A program made the position numbers and the translations under genes. A model generated the notes under the pieces. That model did no database searches. It saw only the letters and a program-made list of their open reading frames with translations, and was not told the origin of the DNA. Source: Chloroflexota bacterium (GTDB lineage Bacteria > Chloroflexota > Limnocylindria > Limnocylindrales > CSP1-4). Taken from it: DNA of 34,369 bases. The stretch spans positions 1 to 34,369 of the forward strand of contig VBFG01000023.1 in assembly GCA_005882635.1 (NCBI GenBank). Direction: 5' to 3'. Numbering within the stretch: position 1 is the first letter of the stretch; each line of letters begins with the position of its first letter. Of the stretch, positions 7,487 through 15,655 are shown in pieces.

Positions 7487-9048
7487 TCGGCGGCTCCGAC
7501 CAGCCGAGCCGGTCGGGCGGTCGGCGCCGCCGCAGCGGCGATCGATGCCGCCAGCATCGCAGCCCGAGCGTTGCTGGTCTCGAGCATGACGCCGGTCTGG
7601 GCGAGGATCCGCTCCTGGCGCTGGAGGTCCTGCGGGTCCTGGTCCGTGCCGCACACCGATGCCACGACGAGGAGATGCCGGCCCGACGCGATCGCGAGCG
7701 CCATCGCGTCGGCGATCGCCGGCGCCAGCGCCTCCGCCGGGTCCGGGTGCGATCCGTAGCCGAGGACGACGTCCAGGAGCAGCACGGCGACGTCGGCCTC
7801 GGCCGCCACGCCAACGATGTGCTCGTTGCGGAGGCGCGGGTCGATCATCGGGTGTGGCCGTCCGACGGTGAACTCGTCGTCCCCGAGGTCGAGGATCCGG
7901 TCGTGGCGGTCATGGCCGAGGATGGCGCCCAGGACGATCTTCGCCTCGCCGGCCAGCGACCCTCCGGAATACAGCCCGCGGATCGCGGTCTGGCTCGGTG
8001 CCAGGCGCGCGGCGACCTGGGCCGCGAGGTCCGCCATCTCGGGCTCGACGGCCCCGATACTCCCGTCGCTCGCATCAGAACGCGACGCCTCGCCTGTCGC
8101 GAGCATGACGGCAAGACGCGCGGCTGCCTCGAACGTCGACGCGGGGTACGCCCCCGCGTCGATGACCGCCGCCGGATCGCCGCCGAGGAAGTTCACGACC
8201 ACGGGCTTCGGCGACGAACGGACGGACTCCAGGATCCGCGTGGCGACGCTCGACGACGGCGGCTTGGAGATCAGGACGAGGACCGCCGTCGCGGGGTCTG
8301 CGAGGAGCTGCCGAATCGCGGCGAGCATGGTCGTGCCGCCGACCCGCTCGTCGAGATCGCGACCGCCGGTCCCGATCGCGTGCGAGATCCCGGACCCGAA
8401 CCGATGAACCAATGAGGTGACCTGCTGGAGGCCGGTCCCGGACGCACCGACGAGTCCGATCGGCCCTCGCCGGACCGCGTTCGCGAAGCCGAGGGGGATG
8501 CCGCCGACGATGGCCGTTCCGCAGTCCGGTCCCATCACCAGAAGGCCCTTCTCGTCCGCGAGCGCCTTCAGCTGGATCTCGTCCTCGAGAGGGACGTTGT
8601 CGCTGAAGAGGAACACGTTCAGGCCGTGCTTGAGCGCGCGGACCGCCTCGGCCGATGCGTAGGTCCCGGGGGTCGAGATGAGGGCGAGGTTGGCATCGGG
8701 CAGCTCGCCGACGGCTTCGCCGAGCGTCTCGGCCGAGCGCGTCGGTCGCGAGCCTTCGGGATCGCCGCTGCCCGCGGCAAGGAGCGCCGTCGCCCTGGCC
8801 AGGGCCGCGTCCGCCGCCGCCCGGTCCGTGGCCGCAACGGCGACGACGAGGTCGTTCGGACCGGCGCCCGGTGGGGCAGCCTCGGCCAGACCCGCCTCTG
8901 CCAGGACCGCGAGGTTCGCGGGCGTCGCCATGATCAGCCCGGCGCGCTGGACCCCCTCGAGCTGCTCCAGCTGTGCGGCGATTCCCATCAGCTCGACCGA
9001 ATCACGGTAGGCGTTGCGATGGATCGATCCGCCGACGACCGACTTCAC
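7483..9048 (-). CDS. fdrA: FdrA family protein (succinyl-CoA-synthetase-like fold)
   Basis: A 521-residue protein related to acyl-CoA synthetase alpha/beta domains. N-terminal 'SIHRNAYRDSVELM' begins the FdrA-specific region. 'LLVMGPDCGTAIVGGIPLGFAN', 'GPIGLVGASGTGLQQV' and 'HAIGTGGRDLDERVGG' form the nucleotide/phosphate-binding core, and 'RGLYSGGSLAGEA' plus 'GRPHPMIDPRLRNE' mark the second half. FdrA proteins are usually annotated as acyl-CoA ligases, but in operons with DUF1116 and DUF2877 they are thought to be part of a carbamoyl-transferring (phosphorolytic) complex. The GTG start overlaps the DUF2877 stop as GTGA and the stop overlaps the next start as ATGA. Any open frame upstream of this GTG reads through the DUF2877 gene in another frame and is not real. 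Confidence 0.92.
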   Translation of the reverse strand: MKSVVGGSIHRNAYRDSVELMGIAAQLEQLEGVQRAGLIMATPANLAVLAEAGLAEAAPPGAGPNDLVVAVAATDRAAADAALARATALLAAGSGDPEGSRPTRSAETLGEAVGELPDANLALISTPGTYASAEAVRALKHGLNVFLFSDNVPLEDEIQLKALADEKGLLVMGPDCGTAIVGGIPLGFANAVRRGPIGLVGASGTGLQQVTSLVHRFGSGISHAIGTGGRDLDERVGGTTMLAAIRQLLADPATAVLVLISKPPSSSVATRILESVRSSPKPVVVNFLGGDPAAVIDAGAYPASTFEAAARLAVMLATGEASRSDASDGSIGAVEPEMADLAAQVAARLAPSQTAIRGLYSGGSLAGEAKIVLGAILGHDRHDRILDLGDDEFTVGRPHPMIDPRLRNEHIVGVAAEADVAVLLLDVVLGYGSHPDPAEALAPAIADAMALAIASGRHLLVVASVCGTDQDPQDLQRQERILAQTGVMLETSNARAAMLAASIAAAAAPTARPARLVGAAE

Positions 9049-9965
9049 GCAGCGGCCTTCTCGCTCCGGCCCGCGGCGGGCAGGTCCAACGCCGCGAAGA
9101 GGCCGGCGAGCGTGTCGCTCCCGGAGGTCGCGCCGAACTCCATCGCCCGTTCGACGGCGCGGACCAGGTCGCCTGACGTCGCGGCCTCGCCCGCGACGGC
9201 GAGGAGCACCTCGTGGAGGCGTTCCGGATAGGCGCCGAGCGACGCATGCGTCAGGGCGGCGGCACCGACGCTCGTCGTCCGCCCGGGGACGTCCGCGGCG
9301 ACTGCGGCAGCGAGAAGGCCGTGGAGCGGATGTCCCGTTGCCTCGAGCCCGGCCAGCAACCCGACGAGGTAGTCGTCGCCGGACGGCGTCAGCCCGATTC
9401 CGAGCCCGACGAGCCCGAGCGCCGCTCCGGTCGCGCGGTCGCCGTCGTCGTTCCCGAGGCCGTCGAGCAGCGCGTCGATGAGCGCTCGGGCGTGGCTGAG
9501 CCACGGTTCTTCCGACGAGTGCGCCGCACCGGACGGCCAGAGGCCGCCGGATCGGACGGACCGTGCAGCGATCGCGCGCGCGGCGGCGATCCGGCGCGCC
9601 AGGTCGGGACCCGTGACGAGGCGGGTGGTGAGGGGCAGCGCGGGCGACCAGGTCGCGGCGCCGGCCGCGTCGATTCGGATGCCTGCCGACGGGATGGACC
9701 ACCCGCCTGCCGTGGGCTCGAACGACATGCCGGCCCGCACACCGAGCGCGGCGAGGTTCGTCGAGCCGCGCACGAGGATTCCTGCGGGAACGCCCCCGAC
9801 GGATTCGATCGCGATCACCAGCGCGCCCGGCGGCCCGTCGAGGTCGACGTAGATGGCGGCGCGGTGGACGCTGCGAACGCGGCCGAAGAGTGTCAGGCGA
9901 CGCGTCTCGAAATCCGGGGTCAGGCGCGTGGCAGCCAGATCCGTGGCAGCGTCCAGCAGGGTCAT
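9045..9965 (-). CDS. DUF2877 protein (YlbF/AllH-like)
   Basis: A 306-residue protein with the DUF2877 signature 'GIGLTPSGDDYLVGLLAG' at 189-206 and the second family block 'TSGSDTLAGLFAAL' near the C-terminus. It has no membrane segments. Family members are encoded with FdrA and DUF1116 proteins, and together they are the candidate oxamate-type carbamoyltransferase in E. coli. It is the first gene of the eight-gene minus-strand operon. ATG at 9965 is preceded by a CGGAG ribosome-binding site. The promoter should lie in the 117-bp divergent gap shared with the PucR regulator. The individual biochemical role within the trio is not evident from sequence. Confidence 0.88.
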   Translation of the reverse strand: MTLLDAATDLAATRLTPDFETRRLTLFGRVRSVHRAAIYVDLDGPPGALVIAIESVGGVPAGILVRGSTNLAALGVRAGMSFEPTAGGWSIPSAGIRIDAAGAATWSPALPLTTRLVTGPDLARRIAAARAIAARSVRSGGLWPSGAAHSSEEPWLSHARALIDALLDGLGNDDGDRATGAALGLVGLGIGLTPSGDDYLVGLLAGLEATGHPLHGLLAAAVAADVPGRTTSVGAAALTHASLGAYPERLHEVLLAVAGEAATSGDLVRAVERAMEFGATSGSDTLAGLFAALDLPAAGRSEKAAA

Positions 9966-9989
9966 CGCTCCGTGACGGGTCGGAACGCA

Positions 9990-10014
9990 GCCATCGTATG
10001 GACGCTACGATGGC
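9990..10014. promoter_or_regulatory. Perfect inverted repeat in the divergent control region (two outward -10 boxes or PucR operator)
   Basis: Arms GCCATCGTA (9990-9998) and TACGATGGC (10006-10014) are exact reverse complements around a 7-bp spacer, centred between the DUF2877 and pucR starts. Each arm contains TACGAT reading outward, so the site could be paired -10 elements for both transcripts. On the minus strand a GTGACT 18 bp upstream could be a -35. A dimeric regulator such as the adjacent PucR protein could equally bind this palindrome. The symmetry is seen; both roles are inference. Confidence 0.6.
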
Positions 10015-10082
10015 GGAGTCACTAGGGCAAGTGCACAGTTCCTGCGGCAAGGACCTGTTGGATTCGATGAGGGAGCCACCGG

Positions 10083-11744
10083 GTGAACGCGTCGATCGAG
10101 TCCGCTCCGGCCATCGCTCGTGATCGGCGCGCCCGGATCGGGGTGCCCGTCTCGGACGTCCTCCAACTCGCGCCGCTCGCGCAGGCGCGGCTCGTCGCCG
10201 GACGGACGGGCGTCGACCGCATCGTCCGCTCGGTCAACGTGATGGAAGTCCCGGACATCCTCGACTGGGTCAAGCCGGACGAGCTCCTGCTCACGACGGC
10301 CTACCCGCTCCGCGAGGACCCCGCCGCGCTCGAGGAGCTCGTGCCTCGCCTCGTTGAGCACGGCCTGGCCGGCATGGCGATCAAGCCGACGCGGTACATC
10401 GGCTCCATCCCCGAGGCGATGGTCGTTGCCGCCGAGCGACTCGACTTCCCGCTGATCGAGCTTCCGCCGCCGGCCTCGTTCAACGAGATCATCAGCGCGG
10501 TGCTCGCGGTCATCCTCGACATCCAATCGGTCCGGCTCCAGCGCGCTGCCGAGATCCACGACCGCTTCACGAGCATCGTCCTGAGCGGCGGCGGGCTCCG
10601 CCAGATCGCCGATGCGCTCGCCGACTTGATCGGGATGGCGGTCGCGATCCTCGACGGCCAGCGCACCGTGCTGGCCCACTCGGCCGCCTTCGACGACGCA
10701 GCACTGGCGGCCATGCCCGCAGCGTCGATCGAACCCGACCCGAGCGGTGATGCCATCGCCCTGACGCTCGCCGACGGCCGCGATGCCGTCGCCCAATCCA
10801 TCGTCGTCGGCGCCGACCGTCACGGGACGATCGTCGCGCTCGGGCGGAGCGTGGATCTCGACGATGACGAGCTCGAGGCACTCGATTATGCCGCCACGGT
10901 GGCTGCCCTCCGGCTGGTCCAGGCGCGCGCCATCGCCGAAGCGGACCGGCGGTTCCAGGCGGTTTGCCTCGAGGAGCTCGTCACGGGCCACGTCACGGAC
11001 CGTGACGCTCTGATGGAGCGATCCGCGGCCTTCGATTGGGACCTCGCGACGCCCCGCGCAGTGCTCGTCGCTGAGTTCCACGCCCTGGACGGCCGGCCGT
11101 TCGGCCAGCTTGCCGGATCACCTGAGGAGCTGACGGCCCGGCATCGACTCTACGAGGCTGCGCGGCTCACCCTCGGCCCGGGCGCGATCGTCTGGGAGCG
11201 CACGGCCGGCGTCGCCGCGTTGGTCCCCGTCACCGGTCGCGGTCGCGAGGCGGCCCGCGCCGCGGGCCTGGAGCTCCGCGCCGAAGGTGCTCGCCGGTTG
11301 CCCGGGAGCGTCGTCGACGTCGGCATCGGCCGGCCGGTCCGCGATCCGCTCCGGCTGGACGAAAGCTTCCGCGAGGCACGCGGCGCGATCGCCGTCGCCG
11401 GCTGGAGTCGCGGTCATGGCGCGGTGTCCCTGTTCGAGGAGCTCGACCTCGATCGGTTGCTCTTCAACACGCCGGAGGCCGAGCGCGCGACCTTCGTCGA
11501 GACGGCGATCGGGCCGCTCATCGCCTATGACGCCCGCCATCGGACGAACCTCGTCGAGACGCTCGAGGTCTTCCTCGCCACCCGCAAGATCGCGGTGGCC
11601 GCCCGCAGCCTGTACGTCCACACCAACACGCTCGCGAACCGGCTCGAGCGGATCGCCGATACCGTCGGACCATTCGTCGACGACGCCGATCGGTGCCTGA
11701 CCCTGGGGCTCGCCCTCCGTCTGCGCCGATCGATTCGCCGCTGA
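10083..11744 (+). CDS. PucR-family transcriptional regulator
   Basis: A 553-residue regulator. Residues about 20-145 are a PucR N-terminal domain ('LAPLAQARLVAGRTGVDRIV', 'VMEVPDILDWVKPDELLLTT'). The middle is a GGDEF-like, catalytically degenerate sensor region. The C-terminus is the PucR helix-turn-helix with 'NLVETLEVFLAT', 'KIAVAARSLYVHTNTLANRL'. PucR relatives activate purine, allantoin and ureide catabolism genes, often responding to a pathway intermediate. The GTG start has GAGGGAG about 8 nt upstream. Divergent orientation from the fdrA operon and position in front of urease make it the likely local regulator of one or both. Which ligand it senses is unknown. Confidence 0.93.
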   Translation: MNASIESAPAIARDRRARIGVPVSDVLQLAPLAQARLVAGRTGVDRIVRSVNVMEVPDILDWVKPDELLLTTAYPLREDPAALEELVPRLVEHGLAGMAIKPTRYIGSIPEAMVVAAERLDFPLIELPPPASFNEIISAVLAVILDIQSVRLQRAAEIHDRFTSIVLSGGGLRQIADALADLIGMAVAILDGQRTVLAHSAAFDDAALAAMPAASIEPDPSGDAIALTLADGRDAVAQSIVVGADRHGTIVALGRSVDLDDDELEALDYAATVAALRLVQARAIAEADRRFQAVCLEELVTGHVTDRDALMERSAAFDWDLATPRAVLVAEFHALDGRPFGQLAGSPEELTARHRLYEAARLTLGPGAIVWERTAGVAALVPVTGRGREAARAAGLELRAEGARRLPGSVVDVGIGRPVRDPLRLDESFREARGAIAVAGWSRGHGAVSLFEELDLDRLLFNTPEAERATFVETAIGPLIAYDARHRTNLVETLEVFLATRKIAVAARSLYVHTNTLANRLERIADTVGPFVDDADRCLTLGLALRLRRSIRR

Positions 11745-11796
11745 CATCGCCGGCGACGGGGTCGGCCGGGCCCGGAAAACCATCCCGCTGCCCCAG

Positions 11797-11802
11797 TACA
11801 AT
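11797..11802 (+). promoter_or_regulatory. Candidate -10 box for the urease operon
   Basis: TACAAT lies 26 bp before ureA in the 84-bp gap after pucR. It is a good match to a TATAAT-type -10, but I see no convincing -35 at 16-18 bp spacing. It might drive urease separately from pucR. Confidence 0.35.
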
Positions 11803-11828
11803 CGCCACTTCCAGTAGCGGGGCGGCAG

Positions 11829-12131
11829 ATGCAGCTCACTCCACGGGAGACCGAGAAGCTCCTCGTCTATGTCGCCGCGGACCTGGCTCGACGGCGCCGT
11901 CAGCGTGGGCTGAAGCTCAACCTCCCGGAAGCGACCGCGCTGATCACCGAAGCGATGCTCGAGGGCGCTCGCGACGGGCTGCGCGTTTCGGAGGTCCGCG
12001 CGATGGGGCGCCACGTCCTGACCCGCGACGACGTGATGGACGAGGTTCCGGAGCTGCTGACCGTCGTCCACGTCGAGGCGACCTTCCCGGACGGGACCAA
12101 GCTTGTCTCCTGCCACGACCCCATCCCGTGA
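11829..12131 (+). CDS. ureA: Urease subunit gamma
   Basis: A 100-residue protein that matches the urease gamma subunit along its whole length. It opens with '[14 protein letters not shown]', continues with '[14 protein letters not shown]' and ends in '[14 protein letters not shown]'. With UreB and UreC it forms the nickel enzyme that hydrolyses urea to ammonia and carbamate in the cytoplasm. It is the first gene of ureABCFGD; ureB starts 7 bp after its stop. ATG is preceded by a GC-rich, weakly Shine-Dalgarno-like GGGGCGG. Confidence 0.97.
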   Translation: MQLTPRETEKLLVYVAADLARRRRQRGLKLNLPEATALITEAMLEGARDGLRVSEVRAMGRHVLTRDDVMDEVPELLTVVHVEATFPDGTKLVSCHDPIP

Positions 12132-12138
12132 CTCGGGG

Positions 12139-12531
12139 ATGAGCGGCGACGCCCCGATCGGCGGGTACATCCACCCGGCGGGCGACATCCAGCTCAACGA
12201 CGGTCGGCCGGTCACCCGCATCGTCGTCGCGAACACCGGCGACCGGCCGATCCAGGTCGGGTCGCACTACCACTTCGCCGAGGCGAACCGGGCGCTCCGG
12301 TTCGACCGCCTGGCCGCCTACGGCCAGCGCCTCGACATCCCGGCCGGCACCGCCGTCCGGTTCGAGCCCGGCGACACACGCGAGGTCGATCTCGTCCCAT
12401 TCGCCGGCCGACGCATCATGACCGGCGCTCACGGACTGGTCGGCGGCGCCCTCGACCGACCCGGCGGTCGCGATTCGTTCGCGGAGGCGGCGCGCGCACG
12501 GGGCTTCGAGCTCGAGCCGGGCGGCGGCTGA
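12139..12531 (+). CDS. ureB: Urease subunit beta
   Basis: A 130-residue urease beta subunit with '[18 protein letters not shown]' at the start, '[19 protein letters not shown]' in the middle and '[17 protein letters not shown]' later, all family hallmarks. The ATG at 12139 is chosen because the conserved domain begins there; an open frame reaching 12 codons further upstream overlaps the ureA end and lacks conservation. The C-terminal '[19 protein letters not shown]' tail is slightly longer than the shortest family members. It is separated from ureC by 6 bp. Confidence 0.96.
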   Translation: MSGDAPIGGYIHPAGDIQLNDGRPVTRIVVANTGDRPIQVGSHYHFAEANRALRFDRLAAYGQRLDIPAGTAVRFEPGDTREVDLVPFAGRRIMTGAHGLVGGALDRPGGRDSFAEAARARGFELEPGGG

Positions 12532-12537
12532 CGGGCG

Positions 12538-14250
12538 ATGCGGATCGAGCGCCGGCGGTATGCAGAGCTCTATGGTCCAACGGCGGGGGATCGCTTCAGG
12601 CTGGCCGACACGAACCTCGTCTGCGAGGTCGAGCGAGACCTGACCGTCCCAGGTGACGAGGCGGTGTTCGGCGGCGGGAAGACGATCCGGGACGGGATGG
12701 CCCAGTCGTCGGGTCTGACGAACGCCGCCGGCGCGCTCGATCTCGTCATCACCAATGCGGTCGTGCTCGATGCCCTCGCCGGCGTCGTCAAGTGCGACAT
12801 CGGCGTCCGCGACGGCCGCATCGTCGGGCTCGGCAAGGCCGGCAATCCCGACATCATGGACGGCGTCACGAACGGCCTGGTGATCGCCGGCGGCACGGAG
12901 GTGATCTCCGGCGAGGGCCTGATCGCCACGGCCGGCGGAGTCGACACCCATGTCCACATGATCTCGCCGCAGCAGGTCTGGAGCGCCCTGAGCAACGGCA
13001 TCACGACGATCCTCGGCGGCGGCACCGGGCCGGCCGACGGAACGAACGCCACGACGACGACGCCGGGGCCGTGGAACATCTCGCGGATGCTGCAGGCGGC
13101 CGAGGGCCTGCCGGTCAACTGGGGCGTCTACGGGAAGGGCAACTCGAGCCTCCCGGACGCGATGCGCGAGCAGGTCCACGCTGGGGCGTGTGGGCTCAAG
13201 GCGCACGAGGACTGGGGGACGACCCCTGCCGTCATCGACGCCGCGCTCCGCGTCGCCGACGACGAGGACATCCAGCTCGCGATCCACACCGACACGATCA
13301 ACGAGGCGGGTTTCGTCGAGGACACGATCGCGGCGATCGATGGCCGGACGATTCACACGTTCCACACGGAGGGCGCCGGCGGCGGCCACGCTCCCGACAT
13401 CATCCGGATCGCGGCGCTGCCGAACGTCCTGCCATCCTCCACGAACCCGACCCGGCCGTACACGGTGAACACGCTCGACGAGCACCTCGACATGCTCATG
13501 GTCGCCCACCATCTCAACCCGGGCGTGCCCGAGGACGTTGCCTTCGCGGAGAGCCGCATCCGGGCCGAGACGATGGCCGCCGAGGACGTCCTCCACGACC
13601 GGGGCGTCCTGTCGATGTACTCGTCGGATTCGCAGGCGATGGGCCGGATCGGCGAGTCGTTCATCCGGCTGTTCCAGACGGCCCACAAGATGCGCCACTT
13701 CCATGGGCCGCTCGATGGCGACGACGGCAACGACAACAGTCGGATCCTGCGGTATCTCGCGAAGCTGACCATCAATCCGGCGCTCGCCCACGGGATCGCC
13801 CATGTCGTCGGCTCGCTGCAGAGCGGCCGGCTGGCGGACATCGTCCTCTGGCCGATCGCTTCGTTCGGCGTGAAGCCGAAGCTGGTGGTCAAGGGCGGGC
13901 TGATCGCATGGGCGCTCATGGGCGACCCGAATGCGTCGATTCCCAGCCCGGAACCCGTCCGCTATCGACCGATGTTCGGCGCCTTCGGCGGCGCCGTCGC
14001 CGAGACGTCCGTGACCTTCGTGTCGGCCACCGCGGCGGCGGCCGGGATCCGCGAGCGACTGCATCTCGCCCGGCCCGTCGAACCCGTCCAGGCATGCCGA
14101 ACGGTCGGCAAGGCAGACATGGTCCGGAACAGCGCGACGCCGGCGATCACGGTCGACGCGGAGACGTACGAGGTCCGCCTCGATGGCGAGCTGGCGACGG
14201 TCCCGCCGGCCGAGACCCTGCCGATGACCCAGCTCTATTTCCTGGTGTGA
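12538..14250 (+). CDS. ureC: Urease subunit alpha (catalytic)
   Basis: A 570-residue catalytic subunit holding the dinuclear nickel centre. Nickel ligands and catalytic residues are present at an offset of +4 from Klebsiella urease: His138 and His140 ('DTHVHM'), Lys221 for carbamylation and His223 ('GLKAHEDWG'), His250 ('AIHTDTINE'), His276 ('[12 protein letters not shown]'), His324, Arg340 and Asp364. The mobile-flap cysteine (Klebsiella Cys319) is replaced by Ala323 in 'LMVAHHLNP'. In Klebsiella this Cys is not essential, and natural non-Cys ureases exist, so activity is expected. The stop overlaps the ureF ATG by one base. Confidence 0.98.
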   Translation: MRIERRRYAELYGPTAGDRFRLADTNLVCEVERDLTVPGDEAVFGGGKTIRDGMAQSSGLTNAAGALDLVITNAVVLDALAGVVKCDIGVRDGRIVGLGKAGNPDIMDGVTNGLVIAGGTEVISGEGLIATAGGVDTHVHMISPQQVWSALSNGITTILGGGTGPADGTNATTTTPGPWNISRMLQAAEGLPVNWGVYGKGNSSLPDAMREQVHAGACGLKAHEDWGTTPAVIDAALRVADDEDIQLAIHTDTINEAGFVEDTIAAIDGRTIHTFHTEGAGGGHAPDIIRIAALPNVLPSSTNPTRPYTVNTLDEHLDMLMVAHHLNPGVPEDVAFAESRIRAETMAAEDVLHDRGVLSMYSSDSQAMGRIGESFIRLFQTAHKMRHFHGPLDGDDGNDNSRILRYLAKLTINPALAHGIAHVVGSLQSGRLADIVLWPIASFGVKPKLVVKGGLIAWALMGDPNASIPSPEPVRYRPMFGAFGGAVAETSVTFVSATAAAAGIRERLHLARPVEPVQACRTVGKADMVRNSATPAITVDAETYEVRLDGELATVPPAETLPMTQLYFLV

Positions 14251-14945
14251 TGGACGAACGGGCCGTTCTGGCCATGCTGCAGCTGGCGGACAGCGGCTTC
14301 CCGTCAGGCGCGTACACGCTGTCCGGTGGGCTCGAGACGCTCGTCGAGGAGGGGATCGTCCGCGGCGCCGAGGACGTCGCGGGTTGCCTGCGGTCGATGC
14401 TCCTGGGTCGATCCGCCCGGGGCGACCTGGCGGCCCTGGTCGCCGCCCACCGAGCCGCCGCCGGGGATCCGCCCGACGGCGAGGCCATCGTCGTGATCGA
14501 CCGCTCGCTCGACGCCACGAAGCTCGCCGCGGAGGAGCGCGTCGGCGCGCGCCGGGTCGGGCGGCGGATCGCCCTCGAAGCCGAGCGGCTCACCGGCTCG
14601 GCGATCGTCCATCAGTTCAGCGAGGCGATCGCGGCGGCGACCACGCCGGGAACCGCCGCGGTCGCGACCGGCATCGCGGCCGTGGCCATGGGAATCCCGG
14701 AGCACGAGGCAGCCCTTGCGGCTGGCCACGCCTCGGCTCTCGCGTTCCTGACGGTGGCTGTGCGGCTCGGTCGGATCGGCCACGGGGATCAGCAGCGCCT
14801 GCTGCGCGAGGCGGGCGAGACGATCATCCACGCGGTCGACATTGCTCAGGCCACGGACGCCCGCACGTTCCGCCCGTTCGCCCCGGGCCTCGATATTGCG
14901 ATGGCCCGTCACGAGACGGCCCCCGGCCGGCTGTTCGCGTCGTGA
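14250..14945 (+). CDS. ureF: Urease accessory protein UreF
   Basis: A 231-residue, mostly helical protein. The N-terminal 'MLQLADSGFPSGAYTLSGGLE' is the UreF signature, and the C-terminal 'RTFRPFAPGLDIAMARHE' resembles the conserved tail that binds UreD and UreG. UreF works with UreD and UreG as the scaffold that gates nickel and CO2 delivery to apo-urease. The ATG overlaps the ureC stop by one base and the stop overlaps the ureG ATG by one base, so translation is likely coupled. Confidence 0.93.
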   Translation: MDERAVLAMLQLADSGFPSGAYTLSGGLETLVEEGIVRGAEDVAGCLRSMLLGRSARGDLAALVAAHRAAAGDPPDGEAIVVIDRSLDATKLAAEERVGARRVGRRIALEAERLTGSAIVHQFSEAIAAATTPGTAAVATGIAAVAMGIPEHEAALAAGHASALAFLTVAVRLGRIGHGDQQRLLREAGETIIHAVDIAQATDARTFRPFAPGLDIAMARHETAPGRLFAS

Positions 14946-15655
14946 TGGGCAGTCGTCGGCCGTTTCGCGTCGGCATCGGTGGGCCGGTCGGCTCCGGGAA
15001 GACCACCCTCATCGAGCGGATCGTTCCGCTCCTCCTGGCGGCCGATCGATCGGTGGTCGTCGTCACGAATGACATCGTCACGCGTGAGGACGAGATGCAC
15101 GTCCGGGTCGCGCTCGACGGGATCCTCGACGGTGAGCGCGTCGTCGGCGTCGAGACAGGCGCCTGCCCCCACCAGGCGGTGCGCGAGGACCCGTCCATGA
15201 ACCTGGCCGTTCTCGCCGAGCTCGAGGGGCGCTATCCGGAGACGGACTACGTCCTCCTCGAGAGCGGCGGCGACAACCTGACGCTGACCTTCAGCCCGGA
15301 GCTCGTCGACGAGAGCCTGTACGTCATCGATGTCGCCGGCGGCGACAAGATCCCCCGCAAGCGCGGACCCGGCCTGATCCTGTGCGGCCTGCTCGTCATC
15401 AACAAGACGGACCTCGCCCCGTACGTGGGCGCAGACCTGGCCCGGATGGATCGCGACTCCGCCGCGATCCGTGGCAGCTCGCCGTACCTGTTCACGGACG
15501 CCCGGGCCGGCGTGGGGCTCGACCGACTGGTCGGCCACCTCGAGCTCGCTCGCGATGCGTGGCTTACGCAGGGCAGCCCGCGTCCCGGCGTTTCCGGCGT
15601 GTCTGGCGTGTCGGATCCTCCTCACGATCACCGCCATGCCGTCGCCGGTCGCTGA
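14945..15655 (+). CDS. ureG: Urease accessory GTPase UreG
   Basis: A 236-residue SIMIBI-class GTPase that powers nickel insertion into urease. It has a P-loop 'GPVGSGKT' at 13-20, 'TNDIVTREDE', the metal-binding Cys-Pro-His motif at 74-76 ('TGACPHQAVRED'), 'LLESGGDNL', and 'NKTDLAP' for guanine binding. The body ends near residue 205 as expected, followed by about 30 extra residues with a 'VSGVSGVS' repeat and a short His-bearing 'PHDHRH'. No ureE is present, so this tail might help nickel handling, but this is speculative. The last 20 bp overlap ureD in another frame. Confidence 0.95.
   Translation: MGSRRPFRVGIGGPVGSGKTTLIERIVPLLLAADRSVVVVTNDIVTREDEMHVRVALDGILDGERVVGVETGACPHQAVREDPSMNLAVLAELEGRYPETDYVLLESGGDNLTLTFSPELVDESLYVIDVAGGDKIPRKRGPGLILCGLLVINKTDLAPYVGADLARMDRDSAAIRGSSPYLFTDARAGVGLDRLVGHLELARDAWLTQGSPRPGVSGVSGVSDPPHDHRHAVAGR

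Noticed and set aside
9049-10050. Upstream extension of the fdrA frame to 10050
   Set aside because: The extension is Arg/Pro-rich and runs through the DUF2877 gene in another frame; the FdrA N-terminus begins at GTG 9048.
12792-14249. Long Arg-rich open frame covering most of ureC in another frame
   Set aside because: It is a high-GC shadow of ureC; only its last part, from 14250, is the genuine ureF.
14384-14944. Upstream extension of the ureG frame
   Set aside because: It shadows ureF; the P-loop protein starts at ATG 14945 as the family requires.
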